Part shown: positions 43,915 through 52,301 of the stretch, piece by piece
How positions within the stretch are numbered: position 1 is the stretch's first letter
Layout of the letters: each line of letters starts with the position of its first letter
Assembly: GCA_019057775.1 (NCBI GenBank)
Contig: JAHLWT010000159.1
Span: 1 to 64,000, forward strand
Origin: Promethearchaeota archaeon
GTDB taxonomy: Archaea; Asgardarchaeota; Lokiarchaeia; Sigynarchaeales; SOKP01
DNA: 64,000 nt
Direction: 5' to 3'
Notes under the pieces: generated by a model
Seen by the model: the letters and a program-made list of their open reading frames with translations, nothing else
Told to the model about the DNA's origin: nothing
Database searches by the model: none
Program-made: the position numbers and the translations under genes

Positions 43915-45564
43915 ATGGCAAAAGATAAAAAAAAGAAAAAGAAACAAAAGAAAAATAAAGCTAAAGGAGAAATTGATACTTTTTCACAATTGCTTTCTAA
44001 AAAAGGAAAAGGTCTCGTCACGCTTGGAGAGAGTATAGATAGATCAGGAGATAAATTGTTTCTTGGAACAGATTATAAAGAAGTGCACATCCCAGAGAGA
44101 CCATGGGCAGAAATGTTGGCAGATGTAGAACACTGGACTGGGTTACCGTTCACACATGGGATTGAAATGGAATTAATCATAGCTGACGATAACGGTAATT
44201 ATCCCCCTGGAGAAGAAATGGTTTTTCGAATGAAGGAAATTGTTAAGGATGCCATTAAAATAATGGATGATATTTTATACGAGGGAAGAACCGGCTTTCT
44301 CCCTGTTCCTGATTATATTAGAGAAAAAGTGTTAGTTAGACCATGGGGACGAGATGATCTTGAAAAAGGGTATGCTATGAATATTCGCTACGCTTTGGGG
44401 GAATCTTCAGTAGATATCGATACATTTGCTAGGGATGGGAATGTAACCGCAATAACATATATTTTAGAACTTGTAAGTCCGCCATGTGTTTTTGTGGAGG
44501 AGCTAGCATATTGGTGTTCAACCTTATTTCAATTAGCTAAGGCGACATTGCCAAAGGATTTACATATTATAGCTTCAGCCATAAATCCCTCATCTAAGGA
44601 ATATATGAGAGGTTTGAGTCAAGCTGACCACAGTCATTTAGGAACCTTTCAATCTGAGCTAGAAAAGGTTCAAGCATATTGCATGATACGGAATTTTATA
44701 CCTCACATCATTGCTCTCACTTGCAATTCTCCTATTTTAAACAATAAGCCTACAGATGTTATAAAAATAATTAACAGACGTATAACGGCACCAAATTGTG
44801 TGCGTTCCTTAAGGTTAAAATATAATACTACAATGTTAAGTGGGAATGACCCAAAATTTTATATTCCTTATTTAACTGATCTCAGTGAGAATTCTGTTAA
44901 TTATTTCCTTCAAACTGTCCAGAAAGCAAGCTTAGAAGATGGAAGGTTCCAAGATGTGTTTCCATTCACAGATTGGGGGACGATCGAAGTCAGGATTAGT
45001 GATGCACAGATTTCTATTTGTCGTCGAATAGGAATCGCCCTTTTAATACAAGCTATGTGTTATAAAACAAGAAAACTGCTAGAACAAGGTGTTTGGGTAC
45101 CTGATGCTGGCTCTGAAACGATCACTATGAATCGTCAAGGAGCAATAGAGAGAGGTTTGATTTCATTATTCCGACCTATAAATATTTCACGTGAAAAACT
45201 TGCTCAATATGACCCTGAGTTTGCTGAACAATATTTAGGACCAGAAGATCAGCCAATCAGATATATGACGCAAGCAGTTCAAAGAATGTTTCTGTATTTA
45301 AAAGAAGAATTAAAAGAATTAGGATTTCTATATTCACCCTTTATGAAACCGATCCTTCAATCTGTTTTTGGAGGGGTTTCTTATGCTGAACCTCCCATAA
45401 CAGAGGCGGAATACCAACTTTCTTTATATGATTTTAAATTAAAAAATGGGGAGGACCCGAATATTTTATATGATTTAATTTATTTCACTATACAATATTG
45501 CCAAGATCCTTTGAATAATCCCCTTACGGGAACTTTAACGCTCCCAAAAGAAATGAGAGAATAA
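43915..45564 (+). CDS. GCS2-type carboxylate-amine ligase (glutamate–cysteine ligase-like)
   Basis: This 549-residue protein has a lysine-rich N-terminal tail (DKKKKKKQKKNK) followed by the ATP-dependent ligase fold of the GCS2 family. Its motifs are the Mg-binding FTHGIEMELIIAD, YILELVSPPC, SQADHSHLGTFQSE, LTCNSPI and FTDWGTIEVRISDAQ. Family members join an amino acid amine to a carboxylate (for example gamma-glutamylcysteine). The substrate in archaea is not known. The amidohydrolase gene follows 111 bp downstream. Confidence 0.85.
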   Translation: MAKDKKKKKKQKKNKAKGEIDTFSQLLSKKGKGLVTLGESIDRSGDKLFLGTDYKEVHIPERPWAEMLADVEHWTGLPFTHGIEMELIIADDNGNYPPGEEMVFRMKEIVKDAIKIMDDILYEGRTGFLPVPDYIREKVLVRPWGRDDLEKGYAMNIRYALGESSVDIDTFARDGNVTAITYILELVSPPCVFVEELAYWCSTLFQLAKATLPKDLHIIASAINPSSKEYMRGLSQADHSHLGTFQSELEKVQAYCMIRNFIPHIIALTCNSPILNNKPTDVIKIINRRITAPNCVRSLRLKYNTTMLSGNDPKFYIPYLTDLSENSVNYFLQTVQKASLEDGRFQDVFPFTDWGTIEVRISDAQISICRRIGIALLIQAMCYKTRKLLEQGVWVPDAGSETITMNRQGAIERGLISLFRPINISREKLAQYDPEFAEQYLGPEDQPIRYMTQAVQRMFLYLKEELKELGFLYSPFMKPILQSVFGGVSYAEPPITEAEYQLSLYDFKLKNGEDPNILYDLIYFTIQYCQDPLNNPLTGTLTLPKEMRE

Positions 45565-45675
45565 AAATAAATAATACATAAATCGACACTATTAGCATAT
45601 AAAAATTTAAGAAAAAAACATTATACAAGAATTAGTAATTACTAAAAATACTTAAAATTAAAAATAGGTTAATCA

Positions 45676-47223
45676 ATGTTAACAGCAGTAATTGAACAAG
45701 AAGGAAAGACTCGAATAGAAAATATATTTGTTATCGATGCCCATTCACACCTTGGTCAGGATGTAGATGGTGCTACAATGATGAACCCGCTAGCTCCGGG
45801 AGCCGGAACTTTTGACTTCTGGGGTAATATTCAAGGTAAGATTAAAGCAGATTGGGAGAAAACTGGGGAACAATCATTTACAACAAATACCAATGGAAAA
45901 TTTACAAAACTAACTTGGTCTTTTACCCCTTATCCTTTCACGGATAAATTGTATGGAGAATTGGCAAAACTAGGAAAGAAGCATTCGGATTTAAAGGAAA
46001 AATCTAAATTTTATTCTCTAATAGATCAAGGAGTCTGCTTTCCATTCCAAGACGTGTTTCGTGATAAACATCCTGAAGCATTGTATAGAGCAAGTAATAT
46101 AAATATATCACGTTTCACTACCAGGTTTCCGTTTTCAATGAAATTGATAGGATATGGTAGGTGTGATCCATTAGAAGGAGAAAAAGCAGTCAATGAAGTA
46201 AAATACATGAGAAAGGAGTTAGGGCTTCGGGGATTGAAGTTGCACCCTCGTTCTGAGGGTTGGATAGATAAAATTTCTTCTGAAAAAGCCACTAATGTTC
46301 TCATTGAAGCTGCAAAATATTCCATGCCAGTTCTATTCGACACAAGAGGGCGAGGATCTATATTACAAATTGGAGAATTAATCAAGACAACAAGAAAAGT
46401 ACTTAGATCAAAATATCCCGCTTTATTACCCCATTTAAAGGTAATAATTGCCCATTTTGCTCAAGGAAATATTGATGATCATGAGGTTTATAATACTATA
46501 GTCCAACCAAATACGTATGGAGATCTTTCAATGCTTCATGGAGCAGGAGCTGGGAATTTTTTTGAAAGCTTTCGAAAATGGTTCATTTCAAATAATAAAG
46601 AACGAGTAGATAATCGCAACTGGTCAGAATACCTGCTTTTTGCTTCAGATTACCCTTATTTTGGTGATGTTCATGCTGAAAAACTTTTTATATATGTAAT
46701 TAATAGGCAGTTTTTCGACACAGGTGGAACGATAACAGATGTTAAAAACATCCTCGGTTTAAACCAATTAAAATTATTACCTGAATACAATCTTGCTCAA
46801 AAACAGGTAAATATGAAAACTCCACCAAGTCTAATTGTCTCAAATCCAGAGTTCCATCAAAATAATATAAGTACACATGAAACTTCCATAAAAGCTTTAG
46901 CAAAATTAATAGTTGAGAATAAAATTGACATCAAGAAGTTTTGTCTACAGTTTAATGATACGTGGAATAATTTTTGCGATGATATTTTACTATCAATTAT
47001 TTCAACTAATAAAAAACAAGAATTTAACCTGTTATTCATGAATGTAATAAAAGATCAATTGTCTATTTTTGCCCCTCTACAAGCCAATATGGAATGGCAA
47101 AAATTCGGATACAAATATTTTAATCCAGAGCACAGAGCATTCTTTGCTTCACTATTTAAGCACAATTATCTTTCAATGGATATAGACAAAACAATTGAAA
47201 CATTTACTCATATATATACTTAG
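45676..47223 (+). CDS. amidohydrolase-family (amidohydrolase 2-like) protein
   Basis: This 515-residue protein has a TIM-barrel metal site: His23/His25 (IDAHSHLGQD), the central LRGLKLHPRSEGW, the His of IIAHFAQGN and the catalytic Asp in LLFASDYPYFGD. The last ~150 residues are helical and not part of the barrel. Family enzymes hydrolyse or decarboxylate small molecules. A functional link to the GCS2-like ligase just upstream is possible, but no substrate can be assigned. Confidence 0.82.
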   Translation: MLTAVIEQEGKTRIENIFVIDAHSHLGQDVDGATMMNPLAPGAGTFDFWGNIQGKIKADWEKTGEQSFTTNTNGKFTKLTWSFTPYPFTDKLYGELAKLGKKHSDLKEKSKFYSLIDQGVCFPFQDVFRDKHPEALYRASNINISRFTTRFPFSMKLIGYGRCDPLEGEKAVNEVKYMRKELGLRGLKLHPRSEGWIDKISSEKATNVLIEAAKYSMPVLFDTRGRGSILQIGELIKTTRKVLRSKYPALLPHLKVIIAHFAQGNIDDHEVYNTIVQPNTYGDLSMLHGAGAGNFFESFRKWFISNNKERVDNRNWSEYLLFASDYPYFGDVHAEKLFIYVINRQFFDTGGTITDVKNILGLNQLKLLPEYNLAQKQVNMKTPPSLIVSNPEFHQNNISTHETSIKALAKLIVENKIDIKKFCLQFNDTWNNFCDDILLSIISTNKKQEFNLLFMNVIKDQLSIFAPLQANMEWQKFGYKYFNPEHRAFFASLFKHNYLSMDIDKTIETFTHIYT

Positions 47224-47337
47224 ATTAGTAGTATGACAGTAGAACTATTATATGACTTATTATTAAATAATATTAGTAATAATTTTTTATCAATATAGTC
47301 AAAATTAGGAAATAGAAACTTCTAAAGGGATCATACT

Positions 47338-48396
47338 TTGAAAGGAATCGTGATTTTAAATTTAAATGAGTCTTCTGAACCAAAAATCGATGTTCAATAT
47401 CCAGAAAATATTTGTGACGAATTAGCCATATCCACTTCAGGTTTACTAAGTTTATTCGAACAGCATAAAATTGTTAAAACAGGTCCTAATTATATTGAGA
47501 TGCAAATAAAAAGAAATGTAAGCGTCGCTAGTTTTTTTACAGGATTTTCAAATAGAAGTTTTATTGGTAAACCAGATCATGCAATACTGATCTTTCTCTC
47601 TGACGATGATATCATCCCGAGAACATTTGAAGGACAAGTGAGGAGAATTGCCTTTGAATTATTGCCTAAAAGAGAGGAAGAGAATTTCTACGATCAATTT
47701 GTTAAATATTACGAATTATTGAAGAATGAAGAATTAGATCCCTATTATCAGCAAATGCTTGAATTAGAGCAGGATCTAACCTCCAAAAAGGGTAGGATAG
47801 ATGATCTCGCTAAAAAAGTCTCGATGCTAGTGTCCGACAGATCTGAGCATTTACAAAATGTTCAAGCCTTAAAAGATGAAACTTATGGATTATACACAAA
47901 AATGGATGATTGGTCTGCTCAGATGGCAGAACTCAACGAATATAATGCAACTTTGACAGTGAAGATTAGAGGTCTAACAAAATTAACAACTAAGCAAAAA
48001 GGAGAGCTTGAACAAAAAGAAGAACAAATTCTAAAATTAAGAAAAGTTATTCGAGATAAAGATGAAATTGAAGAAGGTGCTGAAAAACTTCTGGAAAAGC
48101 TTAAACAAGTCAACCTAGATAATGAAAGCCTTTTTAGACAAGTTGAAGAGTTAAATGAAACAAACAAAAGGTTTAAATTCCAAGAATTACAATCAAAACG
48201 GACAGCTGAATCGAATCAAGAATTAGGTGAAAAATTAAACCTTGAGATCAAGAAACTTAATAATAAATTATTAGGCGTTACCAATGAAAAGGGAAATCTA
48301 AATCGAGAATTAGTTGAAATAAAAAAAGAGATAAAAGTAATACGCCGGGATCGTGATCACTATCTTAAACTTGCAAGAGAACATAATCTTCTTTAA
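47338..48396 (+). CDS. longin-like domain plus long coiled coil
   Basis: The 352-residue protein starts with TTG. Residues 1-~115 form an alpha/beta domain (GIVILNLNESSEPKIDVQYP … KRNVSVASFFTGFSNRSFIG … HAILIFLSDDDIIP). Residues ~130-350 are a near-continuous coiled coil rich in Glu/Lys/Leu/Gln. The N-terminal domain matches the start of the protein at 57666 (shared 'NVS.ASFFTG' element), so they share a domain family. The first strands with 'v.YP' resemble longin domains of trafficking proteins. A tether-like role is an inference. Confidence 0.6.
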   Translation: MKGIVILNLNESSEPKIDVQYPENICDELAISTSGLLSLFEQHKIVKTGPNYIEMQIKRNVSVASFFTGFSNRSFIGKPDHAILIFLSDDDIIPRTFEGQVRRIAFELLPKREEENFYDQFVKYYELLKNEELDPYYQQMLELEQDLTSKKGRIDDLAKKVSMLVSDRSEHLQNVQALKDETYGLYTKMDDWSAQMAELNEYNATLTVKIRGLTKLTTKQKGELEQKEEQILKLRKVIRDKDEIEEGAEKLLEKLKQVNLDNESLFRQVEELNETNKRFKFQELQSKRTAESNQELGEKLNLEIKKLNNKLLGVTNEKGNLNRELVEIKKEIKVIRRDRDHYLKLAREHNLL

Positions 48397-48425
48397 TTTA
48401 ATAAAAATGGTTTTAGAGATAAATC

Positions 48426-49385
48426 TTAAGACTTTTTAAAAAACTCCGAAAGAAAGTTTAAATTCCATTCTAATATAGGACTATTCCACGATTGTAGCTC
48501 TTTTGAAAAATCTTCTCTCTTTATTTGCGTTATATCTTCACTTGCGTTACAACGATTTTTGGCTAAATCCATTATTTCTTCAATATATTTTCTCTCGAGT
48601 TCAAATTCTTCTTTCGATGCTAGTTTTCCGTGTCCGGGCACAACAACGTTAAAATTCAGTTTAGGTAATTCTTCATCAATTAAAGACACCCATCCAGCAG
48701 GATCTCCTGAACCTAACCATGGATCTACATTGGCAAATAATAAATCCCCTGCAAATAACAATTTCTCTTCTGGAATAAATATTGTTACATCTCCATCGGT
48801 ATGAGCTTTTTGATATGTTTGTAAGTGAACTGTTATTTTTTCACCGTAAAAAACTAACTTCTCTTCGAAGGACACATTTGCTCCACGAAGGAAAAAGTCA
48901 TCAGCTTGAACAGTTTTAATAAATTGTAAATTATTTGCGATTTCTTTTCTTTTTTCTTCATCTTGTTCAATTCTGAGGTTTTCTTCCATCTTAGCGATTT
49001 CTTTAGCAGCCGTTTTCTTAATATCCACAATTCTTTTTGGATTTTCAGTTTCTATATTTTTAAGAGTTCTATGAGAGGTCATAATTAGTGTGGATGAGTC
49101 AAAAACAGTGTTTCCTATAACATGATCCATGTGAAAATGTGTGGTGACAATAAATTTCGGTTCCTTCTCTGTATATCGAATAGCGGCTTTCTTTAAATCT
49201 TTCGCGGCCCCCTCATTTAATGTCGTATCAATAACTATTGAAAATTTACCTAAGTCAATAAACCCCGCATTACTACCCATACCAGAATTCTCCTTACTAA
49301 TAGCTCCATAAGCGCTATGAGATAACTTATAAAGATCGAAGTACTCTGATTTAAATTCTAATTTCTCAACAAAATCATGTGACAT
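48426..49385 (-). CDS. metallo-beta-lactamase-fold hydrolase
   Basis: This 319-residue protein has the HxHxDH motif TTHFHMDHVIGN (His83, 85, Asp87, His88), a following metal His/Asp in AHTDGDVTIF and FAGDLLFANVDPW, and the final His in VVPGHGKLAS. There is a helical insert (~residues 105-160, EKRKEIANNLQF) typical of some archaeal members. Substrate unknown; the fold covers glyoxalase II, lactonases and related hydrolases. Converges with the coiled-coil gene (30 bp gap). Confidence 0.88.
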   Translation of the reverse strand: MSHDFVEKLEFKSEYFDLYKLSHSAYGAISKENSGMGSNAGFIDLGKFSIVIDTTLNEGAAKDLKKAAIRYTEKEPKFIVTTHFHMDHVIGNTVFDSSTLIMTSHRTLKNIETENPKRIVDIKKTAAKEIAKMEENLRIEQDEEKRKEIANNLQFIKTVQADDFFLRGANVSFEEKLVFYGEKITVHLQTYQKAHTDGDVTIFIPEEKLLFAGDLLFANVDPWLGSGDPAGWVSLIDEELPKLNFNVVVPGHGKLASKEEFELERKYIEEIMDLAKNRCNASEDITQIKREDFSKELQSWNSPILEWNLNFLSEFFKKS

Positions 49386-49609
49386 AAATTTTTTTGGAAT
49401 ATAATCTTGATAAACTTTTTTGATTAGTTCATTGGGAGTTAAAAATTCTATTCAATAGTATGAGAAATCAAAACACAACTTCTCGAGTGATTAATCTGAA
49501 TACAATTTTCTCTTATCTAAATAATTGTAGATGGTACTGAAATACTAATTCAATTTAAATATTATATTATTTAGATGCAAATATGGAGAGAAAAAAGAAG
49601 TTAATTACT

Positions 49610-50065
49610 TTAATCAGGTGTAAGTGAATCGAGATCTGATAAATCTAAACCTGAATCAAGAGTATCTGGGATCTCTGATAAGAATTCATTCAAAACATCT
49701 CTTAACTCGTCTCCTGAACGCTTTAGTATAAGTCGAATCAACCCAATGTTGATGTCTGGGTCAGAAATTAAGGTTAATACTCCCTTGGGTCCACACGATG
49801 AAGCAAAAATTTTTCCTCCAAAAAATTCAGAGGTGACAATTTCGAGACCACCAAGTTCTAAATTCTTTCCTTGTTCCTCCGAAGCACAAAATACGGCACT
49901 CGCAATTGCGCCAATTCCATCAACATCCGCAGGGAAGTAGGAAAACTTAGATACACTAGCAATAGTTAAACCCGTTCTATCAACCAAAATGACCTTTTTG
50001 ATACCGCTCTCACTTTTAATAATCTTGCTGAGAATGTTATCGAAGCTCTTGGTGTCAATGCTAAT
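49610..50065 (-). CDS. Roadblock/LC7 domain protein
   Basis: This is a ~151-residue protein. Standard starts give only a 125-residue fragment beginning at a TTG inside the first strand. The frame continues upstream with family-like sequence (SFDNILSKIIKSESGIKKVI) as far as an ATT (50065-50063), seven nt after AGGTG. A TAA follows closely upstream, so AUU is the likely start. The rest has LVDRTGLTIAS, a DVDGIGAIASAV helix and FASSCGPKGVLTLIS, the usual Roadblock layout. It ends in an acidic tail (DSGLDLSDLDSLTPD). Such proteins regulate or scaffold small GTPases; the GTPase fusions at 13.7 and 16.1 kb are candidate partners. Confidence 0.85.
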   Translation of the reverse strand: MSIDTKSFDNILSKIIKSESGIKKVILVDRTGLTIASVSKFSYFPADVDGIGAIASAVFCASEEQGKNLELGGLEIVTSEFFGGKIFASSCGPKGVLTLISDPDINIGLIRLILKRSGDELRDVLNEFLSEIPDTLDSGLDLSDLDSLTPD

Positions 50066-50265
50066 CGTTATACACCTTTTTTAGTAATTTTTTGTGTTTT
50101 GATTATATGATTAATATATATAATTCTCTTTAAAACTATTATAATCATATGAATTTATAAAATTATCTTTTTAAATTCTTTCATAGGAAATTAAGGAAAA
50201 TTGATTCTTTGGATAAGTCGGATAAATTTTAATATTAAATTACTTATAGTTCTGAAGATTTGTAG

Positions 50266-50442
50266 ATGAAAAATGAAATAGAAAAGAGACTACACAGAGT
50301 AAAAATTGAATTAGATAAAAAAGATGTTAAATGTCGTTTTTCAAAAAGTTGTGATATTGCTGAAAGTTCTTCTAGATGTAATTATTTTTACCATAAATGT
50401 ACTAGATTTAAAGATTTTATAAGAAAACATAGGTGTGATTGA
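50266..50442 (+). CDS. small Cys4 protein, probably zinc-binding (copy 1)
   Basis: This 58-residue ORF starts MKNEIEKRLHRVKIELDKKD. Four cysteines have spacing C-x5-C-x8-C-x6-C (CRFSKSCDIAESSSRC, then KCTRFKDF), a likely single zinc site. A paralogue lies at 51255 and a 3' fragment at 51079. No function is known. The conservation of the start (NEIE.RLHRVKIEL) and the Cys pattern across both copies supports a real gene. Confidence 0.6.
   Translation: MKNEIEKRLHRVKIELDKKDVKCRFSKSCDIAESSSRCNYFYHKCTRFKDFIRKHRCD
50377..50424 (+). repeat. 48-bp direct repeat, left copy (3' part of Cys4 gene)
   Basis: It begins TGTAATTATTTTTACCATAA and matches 51079-51126 at 45 of 48 positions. The two copies bracket the toxin-antitoxin pair. 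Confidence 0.85.
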
Positions 50443-50455
50443 ACCATTTACGATT

Positions 50456-50785
50456 TTAAAGACGAAATATTTCTTTAAAACGTTCATTAACTTCTTTCCT
50501 TAGAAGAGAGCCAAGTTCACCTAATTCACCTAAGATCAACTCTTTTTTAATAGTCGCGAGTTTGTCTAAATAGATTGCGGAATCAACTTTTAGGCCAGTG
50601 AGTTCAAACTCAGAGTGTTTTTTATTTACGAGAATTGTATATTTATTTAATTGATCTGGGATTTTTGAGGAAATAAATGCTGCAATTACATCATAATCAC
50701 GTTCAAGAATAACTAAAGCTGGTCGTCTTTTTAAAGTTGTAAAATCTGTAAATGGAAAAGGTATCAGAACAATTTTTCCTTTCAT
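50456..50785 (-). CDS. PemK/MazF-like toxin
   Basis: This 109-residue protein shows the PemK/MazF plan. It starts MKGKIVLIPFPFTDFTTLKR with the RPALVILER strand, then VIAAFISSKIP and LKVDSAIYLDKLATIKKELI. These are the usual 'G.iv.i.fpFtd….kkRPalvl' and 'dLk.DS.i..dki.ti.k' segments. The family cleaves RNA. The antitoxin gene precedes it and overlaps it by 1 bp. The pair lies between direct repeats. Confidence 0.88.
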   Translation of the reverse strand: MKGKIVLIPFPFTDFTTLKRRPALVILERDYDVIAAFISSKIPDQLNKYTILVNKKHSEFELTGLKVDSAIYLDKLATIKKELILGELGELGSLLRKEVNERFKEIFRL

Positions 50786-51024
50786 TAATATCTCAATTTT
50801 AAATCTTCATCTGTATATAAATCAGGTTCTTTTTCAAGAAATTCTTTTAATGAATATTCAGAGATATTTATTAATGCCGTGATTTCTTGATTATATTCTT
50901 CACTTTCTAACATATTAATATAATTTTTCAATGCGGACTGAGTTATAGAATTCCAATTGACGTGAGGATACTTTTTCATTTTTTCATATAGTTCCTCTGG
51001 TAGAGAAATTGATCGATCAAACAT
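50785..51024 (-). CDS. antitoxin, ribbon-helix-helix-like
   Basis: The 79-residue protein starts MFDRSISLPEELYEKMKKYP, a strand-helix start like RHH/CopG repressors, with the second helix WNSITQSALKNYIN. An acidic C-terminal tail (FLEKEPDLYTDEDLKLRY) would bind the toxin. It sits upstream of the PemK-like toxin in the usual antitoxin-toxin order, and is expected to repress its own operon. Confidence 0.8.
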   Translation of the reverse strand: MFDRSISLPEELYEKMKKYPHVNWNSITQSALKNYINMLESEEYNQEITALINISEYSLKEFLEKEPDLYTDEDLKLRY

Positions 51025-51078
51025 TATATATCTATAAGGTATATGTAAAATTTAATATTTAATTTTTCTCATTAATAA

Positions 51079-51126
51079 TGTAATTCTTTTTACCATAAAT
51101 GCACTAGATTTAAAGATTTTTTAAGA
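51079..51126 (+). repeat. 48-bp direct repeat, right copy
   Basis: This is the 45/48 match of 50377-50424. It begins TGTAATTCTTTTTACCATAA. Together with the left copy it bounds a ~650-bp segment holding only the toxin-antitoxin pair. Confidence 0.85.
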
Positions 51127-51132
51127 TACTAG
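51079..51132 (+). pseudogene. 3' fragment of the Cys4 gene
   Basis: The frame reads CNSFYHKCTRFKDFLRY and then a stop, matching the C-terminal 17 residues of the 50266 gene. A stop codon precedes it and no start is present, so it is a remnant. Confidence 0.75.
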
Positions 51133-51254
51133 CTTAAATCTAACATATTTTTTTTCCTTTTCACTTAGGTTAGATTGCTATTTTAAGTATAAATTTTTAG
51201 AAAGGTTTAACATGATTTCTATTCACAAATCTAAATAATCTAGGGGCAAACTTC

Positions 51255-51416
51255 ATGAGAAATGAAATAGAAAATAGATTACATAGGGTTAAAATAGAGC
51301 TGGAAAAAAAAGAAGTCGAGTGCCCTCATATGAAAGAGTGTGAAAGTGTTGAGAATTCTTTTAGATGTATCATCTTTTATCAGAAATGTACTAAATTTAA
51401 AGATTTAGGTATGTAG
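51255..51416 (+). CDS. small Cys4 protein, probably zinc-binding (copy 2)
   Basis: This 53-residue ORF (MRNEIENRLHRVKIELEKKE…) has the same Cys spacing as copy 1 (CPHMKECESVENSFRC, then KCTKFKDL). Protein identity is clear but DNA has diverged, so this is an older duplicate than the direct-repeat pair. Function unknown. Confidence 0.6.
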   Translation: MRNEIENRLHRVKIELEKKEVECPHMKECESVENSFRCIIFYQKCTKFKDLGM

Positions 51417-51581
51417 TAGCAAAATTTACTATAAATTTTTCCCCCTCAATTATGTAAGATTGATTTTTTAAGTTTGTGAATATCAAATTTTTAAATATGA
51501 TGTTGATATAATTACTTTAAGAATCTATGTTTGGAAACAAACTAATTGTGAGGTTGTTTATTTCCATAAAATATAGAAACT

Positions 51582-51917
51582 ATGACAGAAAATATAGATA
51601 AAATATTAAAGGAAATAATAGAAAAATTAAAGAGTAAATATAATCCAATAAAAGTAATACTATATGGGTCATATGCTCAAGGAACTCCTAGAGATGATAG
51701 TGATATTGATCTTTTAATTTTAAAAAAAACTAATGAGAGAAGAATAGAGAGATTTGTTAAAGTAAAAAAGATCATCTATAACCCTGAGAGAAAAATACCT
51801 GTATCTCCATTAATATATTCTCCAACAGAGTTGAATCAACGCCTTGAAATGGGTGATGATTTTATAAAAGAAATATTAAGTAAAGGAAAAGTTTTATATG
51901 AAGAAGCAATTAGTTGA
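51582..51917 (+). CDS. MNT-type nucleotidyltransferase (antitoxin of HEPN/MNT pair)
   Basis: This 111-residue minimal nucleotidyltransferase has the active site VILYGSYAQGTPRDDSDIDL (GS…DxD). Members of this family paired with HEPN proteins act as antitoxins, some by adenylylating the partner. The start lies 165 bp after the second Cys4 gene. Its 3' end overlaps the HEPN gene by 20 bp. Confidence 0.92.
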   Translation: MTENIDKILKEIIEKLKSKYNPIKVILYGSYAQGTPRDDSDIDLLILKKTNERRIERFVKVKKIIYNPERKIPVSPLIYSPTELNQRLEMGDDFIKEILSKGKVLYEEAIS

Positions 51918-52284
51918 AGAGTGGGTAGAGAGAGGTAAGAGAGATTTAGAAACTGCAAAAATTTTGTTTTCAAAAGTGGATTATTATGATATAATCTTAT
52001 TTCATATTCATCAAGCTGTTGAAAAGTATATAAAAGGATTTCTTATCTATCATGGATGGAAATTAAAAAAAATTCATGACCTTGAAACTCTCATAACAGA
52101 GGCAATGAATTTTGATGATTTCTTTCAGAGGTACCTTGATTATGGTAGAAAATTAACAGCATTTTATTTTGAGGAAAGATATCCTCCAGGCCCCGTTTCC
52201 TCCTTCTCAGAAGAAGAAGTCAAGAATATGTTAGAAATCGCGGAAGAAATAATTGAAAATATAAATTTGCTCATAACGAAATAA
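51898..52284 (+). CDS. HEPN-domain protein (partner of the MNT nucleotidyltransferase)
   Basis: The 128-residue all-helical protein has the HEPN core EWVERGKRDLETAKILFS, FHIHQAVEKYIKGFLIYHGW and KKIHDLETLI. In many HEPN toxins an R-x4-6-H motif forms the RNase site; I do not see a clear one here. It may be the non-catalytic HEPN type or use other residues. Order and overlap with the MNT gene match known toxin-antitoxin pairs. Confidence 0.88.
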   Translation: MKKQLVEEWVERGKRDLETAKILFSKVDYYDIILFHIHQAVEKYIKGFLIYHGWKLKKIHDLETLITEAMNFDDFFQRYLDYGRKLTAFYFEERYPPGPVSSFSEEEVKNMLEIAEEIIENINLLITK

Positions 52285-52301
52285 ACCTTTGGTTTTTATC
52301 C

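Noticed and set aside
50266..51416. CRISPR-like array from the repeated sequences at 50.4, 51.1 and 51.4 kb
   Set aside because: Only two near-identical copies exist, they are coding, and the spacing (~700 bp) is that of inserted genes, not spacers.
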